A stretch of DNA of 64,000 bases from contig JADLEQ010000028.1 of NCBI GenBank assembly GCA_020846005.1, forward strand, positions 1-64,000, in the 5' to 3' direction. Under the pieces are notes generated by a model that worked only from the letters and a program-made list of their open reading frames with translations, was not told the DNA's origin and did no database searches. The position numbers and the translations under genes were made by a program. This DNA comes from Polyangiaceae bacterium. GTDB taxonomy: Bacteria; Myxococcota_A; Polyangia; Polyangiales; Polyangiaceae. Every line of letters starts with the position of its first letter. Within the stretch, counting starts at the first letter, position 1. This document shows positions 51,649 through 60,164 of this stretch, piece after piece.

Positions 51649-53088
51649 TCAGGACGCCGGCTTGTCGAGGCGCTCGGTGAGGAGCCGGGTGACGAGGCGT
51701 GGGTCGGCGGCGCCGCGCGTGCGCTGCATCGCCTGCCCGACGAACCAGCCGAGGACGCCCCTCTGGCCCTTGCGATACGCCGCGACCTGCCGCTCCGCGC
51801 CCGCGATGAGCTCGTCGCAGAGCGCGGCGAGCGCCGCCTCGTCCGCGACGACCCGCAGCCCGCGCCCCTCGGCGATCGCGCGAGGTGACGCATCGGTCCC
51901 CTCGACCTCGAGCTGCAGATCCTTCGCCTGCTTCCCGCTCAACACCCCCTCCTCGACCAGCGCGAGGAGCTCCGTCACCTGCTCGGGCGTCACGCGGAAG
52001 GTCGCGGCGAGGCCGTCGATCTCGGCGCCGCGGAGCACCTCGGTCGGGATCCAGGCCGCAGCGCGCCGCGCGTCGGCCCCGAGCGCGAGCGCACGCTGGA
52101 AGAACTCCGCGATCCGGGGGTGGCTCGCCAGCGTGCGGGCGGCAGCGGCGGGCACGCCGAGCCCCTCCGTCCACCGCGCCCGGAGCGCGGCCGGCGACTC
52201 CCCGAGGCCGGCGCGCGCCGCCTCCAGGAGCGCCTCGTCCACCCGCAGCGGGGGCAGGTCGGGATCCGGGAAGTAGCGGTAGTCGTGCGCCTCCTCTTTG
52301 CCGCGCAGGGACGCCGTGCGATCGGCCTCCGGATCGTAGCTGCGCGTCTCGGCGTCGACCGCCGCGCCCGCCTCGAGGAGCGCCACCTGGCGCCGCGCCT
52401 CGGCCTCGATCGCCCGCTGGACGAAGCGGAACGAGTTCAGGTTCTTGAGCTCGACGCGCGTCCCGAGCGTGTCGCTGCCTTGGCGTCGGACGGAGACGTT
52501 GGCGTCGCAGCGGAAGCTCCCCGACTCCAGGTTCCCGTCGTTCACTCCCTGGAAGACGAGCACGTCGCGCAGCGCGCGCAGGTACGTCGCCGCCTCCTCG
52601 CCCGAGCGCAGATCCGGCGCGCTCACGATCTCCGCGAGGGGGACCCCGGCGCGGTTCAGGTCGACGAGGGAGTCGCCGCCGTGGCCGTGCACGCTCTTGC
52701 CGGCGTCCTCCTCGAGGTGGAGCCTCTGCAGGGTCACCCGGCGAGGCCCCGCGCTCGTCTCGAGGTCGAGCTGGCCGCCGGTCGCGAGCGGCCGCTCGAA
52801 CTGGCTGATTTGATACCCCTTGGGCAGATCCGGGTAGAAGTAGCTCTTGCGCGCGAACACGCTCTCCTCGTGCACCGTGAGGCCGAGCGCGAGCGCCGCC
52901 CGGACACCGAGCACGATCGCCTCGCGGTTCGCCGCGGGCAGAGCGCCGGGCAGCCCGAGGCAGACCGCGCAGACCTGGACGTTCGGCGGCGCGCCCGCCG
53001 AGGTCGGACAGCCGCAGAACAACTTGGTGCGGGTCAGGAGCTGCGCGTGCACCTCGAGGCCCACCACCGTCTCCCAGCGCGCGCTCAT
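51649..53088 (-). CDS. gatB: Aspartyl/glutamyl-tRNA amidotransferase subunit B
   Basis: 479 residues. [28 protein letters not shown] with the zinc-ribbon cysteines, [21 protein letters not shown] and [14 protein letters not shown] are GatB hallmarks; the C-terminal YqeY-like helical tail is complete. With GatA and GatC (not in the window) it amidates Glu-tRNA(Gln)/Asp-tRNA(Asn). It sits 22 bp after nuoI and 76 bp before mtnA. Confidence 0.95.
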   Translation of the reverse strand: MSARWETVVGLEVHAQLLTRTKLFCGCPTSAGAPPNVQVCAVCLGLPGALPAANREAIVLGVRAALALGLTVHEESVFARKSYFYPDLPKGYQISQFERPLATGGQLDLETSAGPRRVTLQRLHLEEDAGKSVHGHGGDSLVDLNRAGVPLAEIVSAPDLRSGEEAATYLRALRDVLVFQGVNDGNLESGSFRCDANVSVRRQGSDTLGTRVELKNLNSFRFVQRAIEAEARRQVALLEAGAAVDAETRSYDPEADRTASLRGKEEAHDYRYFPDPDLPPLRVDEALLEAARAGLGESPAALRARWTEGLGVPAAAARTLASHPRIAEFFQRALALGADARRAAAWIPTEVLRGAEIDGLAATFRVTPEQVTELLALVEEGVLSGKQAKDLQLEVEGTDASPRAIAEGRGLRVVADEAALAALCDELIAGAERQVAAYRKGQRGVLGWFVGQAMQRTRGAADPRLVTRLLTERLDKPAS

Positions 53089-53110
53089 GCCTCCGCCGCC
53101 GGCGCGGCCC

Positions 53111-53788
53111 TCAGTGGTGCTTCAGCCGAGTCACACCCGGGTGCGTCGGATCCCCTGGCTCGTGCCGCGGGTTGTCGCTCTCGAACGAGCCGTCCCGGCC
53201 CGGGATGCTCATCAGCAGGTCCTTCTCGTAGATGAACTGCTCGCGCGAGTCGTACGGCGCCGGGTGCATGCCCGTATCCATCCGGATGGCGTCACACGGG
53301 CACGCCTCCACGCAGAACCCACAGAAGACGCAGCGGATCTCGTCGATGACGAAGCGGGCGGGGAAGCGCTCGTACCCGCGGCGCGCGTCCCCCTCCGGGT
53401 ACTCCGCGGGCTCGATGTGGATGCACTGCGCGGGGCAGGCGGTCGAGCAGCACAGGCACGCGACGCAGCGCGGGGAGCCGTCCACGCGGTGCGTGAGCCG
53501 ATGGACCCCGCGATAGCGCTCCGGGTAGGGGCGCTTCTGCTCTGGGTACGAGAGGGTGTTGATCCCGTCGTCGATCGCCTCGAGCACCGGGTCGTTCCGC
53601 TGCCCGAGGGCCAGCTCCTTCGTGTTCACGAAGAAGTGCTTCATCGTGAGGCCGAGGCCCTCGAGGATGGTGGGCACGTAGCTCTGCACCGCAGCCGTGC
53701 GCTCGGGGCGGCGGACCGGGGCGCCCACGACCTTGCGTGGGCCAAGCGGAGCGCTGGAGGACCGAGGCTCTTGGGGGGCGCGCGTCAT
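53111..53788 (-). CDS. nuoI: NADH-quinone oxidoreductase subunit I (NuoI)
   Basis: 225 residues from ATG 53788 with GAGGAT upstream. Two [4Fe-4S] motifs are intact: CVACLCCSTACPAQCI and CVFCGFCVEACPCDAI, passing electrons through the peripheral arm of complex I. Last nuo gene in the cluster; gatB follows instead of nuoJ. Confidence 0.94.
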   Translation of the reverse strand: MTRAPQEPRSSSAPLGPRKVVGAPVRRPERTAAVQSYVPTILEGLGLTMKHFFVNTKELALGQRNDPVLEAIDDGINTLSYPEQKRPYPERYRGVHRLTHRVDGSPRCVACLCCSTACPAQCIHIEPAEYPEGDARRGYERFPARFVIDEIRCVFCGFCVEACPCDAIRMDTGMHPAPYDSREQFIYEKDLLMSIPGRDGSFESDNPRHEPGDPTHPGVTRLKHH

Positions 53789-53802
53789 GTCGAGATCCTC
53801 AC

Positions 53803-55581
53803 TCAAGCCTGCATGGTTGCGCTGCGCGTACCGCCACGGGATGCCGCGTAGCGGGCCGCCGAGGTCTCCAGGAACCGGCGCTTGCGGGCCGGCGACAGCA
53901 GCAACCGGAAGAAGGCGATGGCGCCGACGAGGCCGAGCGCCGCGACGAGGGCGTGGGTCGCGTCGCCGAGCGTCCTCAGCGCCGACTGGACGGTGCCGCT
54001 CGCCTGCTGGAGCGCGAGCACCACGAGCGCCGTCACCAGGATGTTGAGCAGCGACGCCGGCAGCAGCTTGCGCCAGCCGAGCTGCATGAGCTGATCGTAA
54101 CGGAAGCGCGGCAGCGTCCAGCGGATCGTGAGCTGGACCCAGCACATGCCGACAACCTTGAGCACGAACCCGAGGAACCCGAGCAGGATGACGACCGCGT
54201 GGGGCAGCGGCTGACTGAACAGCACGCTGCCGCCCACGGCCACGTGCAGCCCCGCGCGGTCGAGGAACGGGACGTGCCAGCCGCCGAGGAACAGCACGAC
54301 CACGAGCGCGCTGGCGGTCACGATGGCGACGTACTCCGCGAAGAAGAACATCGCGAACTTCATCCCCGAGTACTCGGTGTAGTACCCGGCCACGATCTCG
54401 CTCTCACCCTCCGGCATGTCGAACGGGATGCGCTTCGACTCGGCGATGGCCGCGGTGAGGAAGAGCACGAAGGCGAAGGGCTGCACGAAGATCCCCCACC
54501 CGTGCTCGACCTGCCAGCGGACCATCTCGTCGAGCCGGACGGTGCCGTAGATCATGATGCAGCCGACGATCGTCAGCCCGAGCGTGACCTCGTAGCTCAC
54601 CATCTGGCTCGCGGCGCGGAGGCCGCCGAGGAGGCTGAACTTGTTGTTGCTCGCCCACCCCGCGAGCGCCGCGCCGACGATGCCGGTGCCCGCGAGCGCG
54701 AAGAAGTAGAGGATGCCGACGTTCAGGTCGAGCGCCTGGAGCTTCACCGCGCCCTCGCTGCAGACTCCGTCTCGCGGCACGTAGGCGGCGAGGCGACCGA
54801 GGTCGAGGGTGTCGTTCGCGCCGACGCCGAAGCAGAGGGTGTCGCCGAAGGGGACCACCGCCATGACGACCAGCGCCGGGAAGAGCGAGATCATCGGCGC
54901 CAACCCGTGGAGGAACTTGTCCGCGTTGGGGGGGACGAAATCCTCCTTGAAGACGCTCTTCAGGCCGTCGGCGGCGGGGTGGAGGAGCCCCGCCACGCGG
55001 AGCCCGACCGTGTCGCCGCGCAGGTGCACGATCGTGTAGACCGCGCCGCCGAGCACCGCGCCGGCCAGGAGGAACGCCCCCGCGCCGTAGCCGAAGTCGC
55101 GCAGCGTCCGCCCGATCTCCGTCCCGCGGAGCGATAGCCCGAGGAGCGCGGTGACGCCGTGCGCCGCGAACCCGAGGTAGACGAACTTGCGGGGATCGCC
55201 GGCGGACGCCACCCAGGCATCGAACGAGCTCCGCACGCCTCGCGTCCGCACCGCCCCGCCGATCCCGAGGAGCGTGAGCCAGCCGACGAGGATGAAGAGC
55301 TGGCTCAGCACCACCGCCCGCGCCGTGCGGCCGCCCGCGTCCGGAGGCGCGACGAGCTGCAGGGCGATGACGGCGCCAGCCACGAGCACGGCGGGCGCGC
55401 CGACCAGCGCCTTCACGACGTGGGCCGGGAGGAACGCCACCGCGCGGTTCGGCCCGATCGAGTCCTGGATCACGGCGCGCTGCCGGCGATCGGCCCAGGT
55501 GAGCAGGCCCGCGATGTTCAGCCCCAGCATCACCACGACGGTGAACGCTTTGAGCAGCGCGAGCAGGATGAGCGTTCCCAT
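53803..55581 (-). CDS. nuoH: NADH-quinone oxidoreductase subunit H (NuoH) with large insertion
   Basis: 592 residues, against about 320-420 for typical NuoH. The conserved loop starts TWADRRQRAVIQDSIGPNRA (about 28-47) and resumes VGLRVAGLLHPAADGLKSVF (about 192-211), which in the family are directly joined. Residues about 48-191 are inserted, with roughly four predicted helices (about 50-78, 88-110, 131-152, 164-187). The remainder, including FKEDFVPPNADKFL, MVSYEVTLGLTIVG and ESKRIPFDMPEGESEI, is normal. It forms the quinone-site/proton channel junction of complex I. Overlaps nuoG by one base. Confidence 0.88.
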   Translation of the reverse strand: MGTLILLALLKAFTVVVMLGLNIAGLLTWADRRQRAVIQDSIGPNRAVAFLPAHVVKALVGAPAVLVAGAVIALQLVAPPDAGGRTARAVVLSQLFILVGWLTLLGIGGAVRTRGVRSSFDAWVASAGDPRKFVYLGFAAHGVTALLGLSLRGTEIGRTLRDFGYGAGAFLLAGAVLGGAVYTIVHLRGDTVGLRVAGLLHPAADGLKSVFKEDFVPPNADKFLHGLAPMISLFPALVVMAVVPFGDTLCFGVGANDTLDLGRLAAYVPRDGVCSEGAVKLQALDLNVGILYFFALAGTGIVGAALAGWASNNKFSLLGGLRAASQMVSYEVTLGLTIVGCIMIYGTVRLDEMVRWQVEHGWGIFVQPFAFVLFLTAAIAESKRIPFDMPEGESEIVAGYYTEYSGMKFAMFFFAEYVAIVTASALVVVLFLGGWHVPFLDRAGLHVAVGGSVLFSQPLPHAVVILLGFLGFVLKVVGMCWVQLTIRWTLPRFRYDQLMQLGWRKLLPASLLNILVTALVVLALQQASGTVQSALRTLGDATHALVAALGLVGAIAFFRLLLSPARKRRFLETSAARYAASRGGTRSATMQA

Positions 55582-57182
55582 CAGCGGGCCTCCAACGCCG
55601 GGGCGTCGGCGACGATGGCGCCGGCCTCGTTGTCCATGGCGCGCCGCACGTCCGCGAGCCTCCGCCAGTTCATCGCGTGACCGAGGCCACGGCCCACGGC
55701 CGCCACCACGCGCCAGGCGGGGTGGGCGTCTCCCTGGATCCCGATGGCCTTCTCGCTCCGCTGCGCGAGACCTGCGGCGTTCACGAACGTGCCCTCGCTC
55801 TCCGCCCAGCTCGCGATGGGGAGCACCACGCCCGCGGCGCCGACCAACGGCCCCTGCCAGGCGGCGAGCGCAATCAGCTGCTCGGCGGTCTCCAGGCAGC
55901 CCGCGAGGGCCGGATCCCCGAGCTCCGCGCCCAGCGCGAGCACATGCGTCACCTTGCCGGATTCGATGTCCGCCGCCAGCTCGGCCGGCGCGCGAGGGTC
56001 GAGCGTGGAGGCGACCGCGCGGGCGCCTGCGGCGTTCGGGTTGCGATCTTCGTGCCGGAGGACGCCGTCCGCCGCCCCGCCTGCGCGCCCGGCGAGGTAC
56101 AGGTTCCCCGTGCCGATCCAGCGCCGCGCGAGCTCGACCATCGCGAAGTTGTCCTCGTTCGAGCACTGGGCGGACAGCACGACGCCCATCCGCTCCGGCG
56201 CGACGCCCCTCAATCGCTTTGCCGCCTCGAGCACCGCCGGATCGAGCTCGCTCGGCTGGCCGTCGACGTACGCCTCGAGGACCCTACCCTCGTGGACGCG
56301 CCGGTAGTCCAGCATGCCCTCATCGCACATCCACCACCGGTTGACGGCCGCGTTCTCGCGCGGCCGATGGCGGAACACCGTGTGGGAGCGCGGATCGTAG
56401 TCGAGCCAGGCGTTGCAGCCCGTCGCGCAGCCCTGGCAGACCGCCGCGGCGCTCCGGAGGAACCACACGCGCGCCTTGAAGCGGAAATCGACGGCCGTGA
56501 GCGCGCCCACCGGGCACACGTACTCGGTCATCAACGTGTAGCCGTGATCCAGCTCGCGCCCCGGCGCGACCACGATCTCGTTGAGGTTCCCGCGCTCGCG
56601 CACGCTCAGCACTGGGTCCTTGGCCACCTCGGCGCTGAACCGCACGCAGCGCGTGCAGATGATGCAGCGCTCTGCGTCGTAGACGATCGTGGGCCCGAAG
56701 CGCACGGCCTTCGGCTTGTGCACCGGCTCGTCGCGCATGCGCTTCGACTTGGCCTGGTGCTCGAGCCAGTAGTCCTGCAGGCGGCACTCGCCCGCCTGGT
56801 CGCAGATCGGGCAGTCGACGGGGTGGTTCAGCAGGAGGAGCTCCTGCACCGCGCTCCGCGCCTTCGTGACGTGCTCGCTCGTCGCCGAGCGGACCTCCAT
56901 CCCCTCCGCCACCGGCTGCTGGCACCCGGGGACGAGCTTCGGCTTGCGCTCCTTGACGTACTCACCGAGCGCCGGGTCCCACCGCAGCACGTCCAGCATG
57001 AGCGCGCCGCGCCCCGGGGGAGGAAGGAGCTCGACCAGACACATGCGGCAGTTCGCAGCGACGCTGAGCCCGGGGTGCCAGCAGTAGTGCGGGACGTCGA
57101 CCCCGGCGCGGTGCGCGGCGCGGAGCACGGTGTCCCCCGGCTCGAAGGGGATGTCCTGGTCGTCGAGCTTGAACGTCGGCAT
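55581..57182 (-). CDS. nuoG: NADH-quinone oxidoreductase subunit G-like (NuoG), short form
   Basis: 533 residues, shorter than the ~900 of E. coli NuoG. The N-terminal [2Fe-2S] domain has C34, C45, C48 and C87; the His-Cys motif HPVDCPICDQAGEC and the [4Fe-4S] CIICTRCVRF...CPVGAL follow. A further cluster, CQGCATGCN with the later C in WWMCDEG, is N7/molybdopterin-like. The molybdopterin-fold domain is truncated. It carries electrons within the peripheral arm. NuoE and NuoF, which normally precede it, are absent: only 44 bp separate it from nuoD. Confidence 0.88.
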   Translation of the reverse strand: MPTFKLDDQDIPFEPGDTVLRAAHRAGVDVPHYCWHPGLSVAANCRMCLVELLPPPGRGALMLDVLRWDPALGEYVKERKPKLVPGCQQPVAEGMEVRSATSEHVTKARSAVQELLLLNHPVDCPICDQAGECRLQDYWLEHQAKSKRMRDEPVHKPKAVRFGPTIVYDAERCIICTRCVRFSAEVAKDPVLSVRERGNLNEIVVAPGRELDHGYTLMTEYVCPVGALTAVDFRFKARVWFLRSAAAVCQGCATGCNAWLDYDPRSHTVFRHRPRENAAVNRWWMCDEGMLDYRRVHEGRVLEAYVDGQPSELDPAVLEAAKRLRGVAPERMGVVLSAQCSNEDNFAMVELARRWIGTGNLYLAGRAGGAADGVLRHEDRNPNAAGARAVASTLDPRAPAELAADIESGKVTHVLALGAELGDPALAGCLETAEQLIALAAWQGPLVGAAGVVLPIASWAESEGTFVNAAGLAQRSEKAIGIQGDAHPAWRVVAAVGRGLGHAMNWRRLADVRRAMDNEAGAIVADAPALEAR

Positions 57183-57226
57183 CGATCCCTAGGCTCCTCC
57201 GCGCACGGCGCGGCGCCGCTCCGGCT

Positions 57227-58441
57227 TCATCGGTCGCACTCCCCGCCGATCATGTTGAGCGAGCCGAAGCACGGGACCACGTCAGCGAGCATGTGCCCGG
57301 TGATCAGGTGCTCGAGGCCGCCCGTGACGTAGAAGCACGGCGGCCGGATGCGGACCCGCCACGGCGTCCCGCTGCCGTCGCTCACGAGGTAGAAGCCCAT
57401 CTCGCCGTTCCCGCCCTCGGTGTACGAGTAGACCTCGCCCGCCGGGAGCTTGAGGCCCTCCATCACGATCTTGAAGTGGCGGATCGTGCCCTCGATCGTC
57501 GAGTACACGTCCCCCTTCTCGGGCAGGACGACCCGCGGATCGTCGACGTTGACGGGGCCGTCGTCCGGCATGCGACGGACGCACTGCGCGAGGATGCGCG
57601 CGCTCTGCTTGATCTCCTCGATGCGGACCAGGAAGCGATCGAGGCAGTCGCCGCGCGTGCCCACCGGCACCTCGAACTCCACCTCACCGTAGCGGAGGTA
57701 GGGCGCGGCCCGCCGCACGTCGTACGGGACGCCGCAGGCGCGGAGCGCGGGGCCCGTCCAGCCGAGGCTGATCGCGTCTTCCGTGCGGATCACTCCCACG
57801 TTCTCCAGACGATCCAGGAAGATGCGGTTGCCGTAGAGCAGGCGCTCCACCTCGCCCAAGACCTGGAGGATGTGCTCGACGGCGGCGGTGACGTGCGGCT
57901 TGAAGTCGGCCGTCGGCGGCTTCGCCATCCCCCCCACACGACCGAAGCTGTGGGTGAGGCGCGCGCCCGTCTCCTCCTCGAGGATCTCCCACACCATCTC
58001 GCGGCACTTCATCATCCACAAGAACGGGGTGAAGGCACCGAGCTCCATCGCCATGGCGCCGTCGCACGTCAGGTGGTCGCTGATGCGGGCGAGCTCGCCC
58101 AGCGCCATCCGGTACCACTGGCACCGCTCGGGGACCTCGACGCCAAGCAGCTTCTCGCAGGCGAGCGAGAAGCCGACGTTGTTCAGCATCGGCGAGACGT
58201 AATTGCAGCGATCGACGTAGGGGTAGCACTGCGTCCACGTGCCCCGCTCGCACATCTTCTCGAAGCCGCGGTGGAGGTAGCCGACCTGCACGTCGCAGCG
58301 CGCGATGCTCTCGCCGGAGAGTTCCATGACCACGCGGACCGTCCCGTGCATGGCGGGGTGCGACGGGCCGACGTTGATGAGCATCGGCTCGACGGGGAGC
58401 TCGACCTCAGAGCCTTCGAGATCGCGATCCAGCGCTTCCAT
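57227..58441 (-). CDS. nuoD: NADH-quinone oxidoreductase subunit D (NuoD)
   Basis: 404 residues from ATG 58441. INVGPSHPAMHGTVRVVMEL, GYLHRGFEKMCE, YVDRCNYVSPMLNNV and HSFGRVGGMAKPPTADF are standard; the quinone-site residues lie in a normal context. 49-kDa-type subunit lining the quinone chamber. ATG overlaps the nuoC stop by one base (TGATG). Confidence 0.95.
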   Translation of the reverse strand: MEALDRDLEGSEVELPVEPMLINVGPSHPAMHGTVRVVMELSGESIARCDVQVGYLHRGFEKMCERGTWTQCYPYVDRCNYVSPMLNNVGFSLACEKLLGVEVPERCQWYRMALGELARISDHLTCDGAMAMELGAFTPFLWMMKCREMVWEILEEETGARLTHSFGRVGGMAKPPTADFKPHVTAAVEHILQVLGEVERLLYGNRIFLDRLENVGVIRTEDAISLGWTGPALRACGVPYDVRRAAPYLRYGEVEFEVPVGTRGDCLDRFLVRIEEIKQSARILAQCVRRMPDDGPVNVDDPRVVLPEKGDVYSTIEGTIRHFKIVMEGLKLPAGEVYSYTEGGNGEMGFYLVSDGSGTPWRVRIRPPCFYVTGGLEHLITGHMLADVVPCFGSLNMIGGECDR

Positions 58442-59070
58442 CACCGAACCTCGCGCGCGGCCGGGTCCACCAACGGCGGACCGATGAGGGCGTCGTCCTC
58501 CCCTGCCGGGTGGGCGTGCGTCTGCCGCCCGAAGCTCATCCCCTCGGAGGACCCGAACGGCTCGATCTTGTCGATGTCCGGCACCTCCCGATAGGGGACG
58601 AGCGGCTGGGCGCGCTCGGCGGGGTAGTCCTTGCGGAGCGGATGACCGACGAATTCCGGGTAGAGCAGGATGCGCCGGAGATCCGGGTGGCCAACGAACC
58701 GGACGCCGAACATGTCCCAGCACTCGCGCTCCGCCCAGCTCGCGGCGGCCCACAAATCCGACACCGACGCGATCTCGGCCCCCTCGCCCGACGCCGCGCC
58801 GACGCGCGCCTTGATCCGCAGCCGGTGCCCTCGTTCCAACGAGTGGAGGTGCGCGACGACCTCGAACCGCGGCTCGCGGTCCGGGTGGTCCACGGCGGTG
58901 AGGTCCACGAGCATCGACATCTGCGCGCGCGGATCGTCGCGGAGGAAGGCGGCGACCGCGTGCCACGCCTCGGCCCGGACGAGGGCGGTGTCGTCGCCCA
59001 CCTGGGAGTGGACGGCGAGGAGGTCGTCCGGGAAGTGTCGCCGGAGCAGGTCGAGGAGCGCTTTCGCCAT
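58441..59070 (-). CDS. nuoC: NADH-quinone oxidoreductase subunit C (NuoC)
   Basis: 209 residues from ATG 59070. WAERECWDMFGVRFVGHPDLRRILL split at the conserved ERECWDMFG motif, followed by GHPLRKDYPA, which is diagnostic of the 30-kDa subunit. A short His/Pro-containing C-terminal extension follows. Overlaps nuoD by one base; 19 bp after nuoB. Confidence 0.94.
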   Translation of the reverse strand: MAKALLDLLRRHFPDDLLAVHSQVGDDTALVRAEAWHAVAAFLRDDPRAQMSMLVDLTAVDHPDREPRFEVVAHLHSLERGHRLRIKARVGAASGEGAEIASVSDLWAAASWAERECWDMFGVRFVGHPDLRRILLYPEFVGHPLRKDYPAERAQPLVPYREVPDIDKIEPFGSSEGMSFGRQTHAHPAGEDDALIGPPLVDPAAREVR

Positions 59071-59089
59071 GGTGGTCGCGTGGCTCCGA

Positions 59090-59698
59090 TCAGGGGCGGG
59101 AGACGCGGGAGCGCCGCAGCTGGACGAGGCCGGCCGTCGGGTCGACGGCGGGATCCTGGCGCGGCTTGACGACACCCGGCCGCGAGTCGCCTCGTTGGAT
59201 CTTGTCCTGGAGGAGCAGGAGGCCATCGAGGACGCCCTCGGGCCGGGGCGGGCAGCCCGGCACGTAGATGTCGCACGGGACGATCTTGTCGATCCCCGGG
59301 ACGCAGGCGTAGTTGTCGTAGAACCCGCCGACGCTGGCGCACGTGCCGAAGGCGAGCACCCACTTCGGGTCGGCCATCTGCTCGTAGATGCGCTTGAGCA
59401 CCGGCGCCTGGCGCTGCGTGATCGTGCCGACGACCCACAGCAGATCGGCCTGGCGCGGCGAGAAGCGCGGCGCCTCGGAGCCGAACCTGGAGAAGTCGTA
59501 GCGAGGCCCCGAGACGCTCATGAACTCCATCCCGCAGCACGCGGTGACGAAGGGGTACATGAAGAGCGAGTACTTCTGCGCCCAATGCAGGAGGTCCTCG
59601 AAGCGCGTCGTCGCGAAGCCCGGGCCCTGCCCCGTCTCGATGGCTCGCTCGAGGGCCGCGGTGTCGCCCCCCGCGCCGCCGCGCTTCAGCTCTCCCAC
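59090..59698 (-). CDS. nuoB: NADH-quinone oxidoreductase subunit B (NuoB)
   Basis: 202 residues from GTG 59698, which lies inside the end of nuoA (13-bp overlap) with GGGAG upstream. The N2 cluster ligands are C54 and C55 (TACCGMEFM), C120 (FGTCASVGG) and C149 (VPGCPPRPEG). It carries the terminal iron-sulfur cluster that reduces quinone. Confidence 0.95.
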   Translation of the reverse strand: MGELKRGGAGGDTAALERAIETGQGPGFATTRFEDLLHWAQKYSLFMYPFVTACCGMEFMSVSGPRYDFSRFGSEAPRFSPRQADLLWVVGTITQRQAPVLKRIYEQMADPKWVLAFGTCASVGGFYDNYACVPGIDKIVPCDIYVPGCPPRPEGVLDGLLLLQDKIQRGDSRPGVVKPRQDPAVDPTAGLVQLRRSRVSRP

Positions 59699-60054
59699 TC
59701 GAGCGCTCCCTTCTTCCAGCAGTAGGCGAGCGCCACCAAGAGCGCGGCGATGAACGCCAGCATGGTGAGGAAGCCCGTCCACCCGAGGCCCTTGAAGAGC
59801 ACGGCCCACGGGTAGATGAACACCGCCTCGATGTCGAAGACCACGAACAGGATGGCCGTGAGGTAGAACTTCACGCTCATCCGGACCCCGCGCGCGCCAT
59901 CGGAGTCGTTGCCGCACTCGTAGGGCTGGAGCTTCTCCGGGTTCGGGTTCTTCGGCCCGAGGTAGTGCCCTCCGAGCCAGAAGACCGCCACGATCGCCGC
60001 GCCGACGGCGAAGACGAGGAACATCGGCAGGTAGACTTGGACCAGCTCGGACAC
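59686..60054 (-). CDS. nuoA: NADH-quinone oxidoreductase subunit A (NuoA)
   Basis: 122 residues with three membrane helices (about 8-30, 62-82, 88-108) and the conserved loop NPNPEKLQPYECGND...KFYLTAILFVVFDIEAVF split across it. Start is a GTG at 60054. It is the first gene of nuoABCD-G-H-I; a TTGACA/TTGACT-containing region lies just upstream. Confidence 0.94.
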   Translation of the reverse strand: MSELVQVYLPMFLVFAVGAAIVAVFWLGGHYLGPKNPNPEKLQPYECGNDSDGARGVRMSVKFYLTAILFVVFDIEAVFIYPWAVLFKGLGWTGFLTMLAFIAALLVALAYCWKKGALEWES

Positions 60055-60060
60055 GGTGCT

Positions 60061-60127
60061 CGGTCGCCCGACCGGAGGGAATTTCGTCGGGCTTCGGGGA
60101 CTTAGTCAACCGGCCCAGGGGTGTCAA
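60061..60127 (-). promoter_or_regulatory. Candidate promoter region of the nuo operon
   Basis: On the minus strand, TTGACT (60104-60109) is separated by 17 nt from CGAAAT (60081-60086); a perfect TTGACA also occurs at 60122-60127. A 14-bp inverted repeat CGGTCG/CGACCG (60061-60074) lies seven bases before the nuoA GTG and could be an operator or hairpin. The assignment is by eye. Confidence 0.4.
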
Positions 60128-60164
60128 ACGGCGCCGGGCCGAGGCCCCGTCGCGCCCGCCCAGG

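Noticed and set aside
57183-57226. Remnant of nuoE/nuoF between nuoD and nuoG
   Set aside because: The gap is 44 bp with no recognisable coding remnant.
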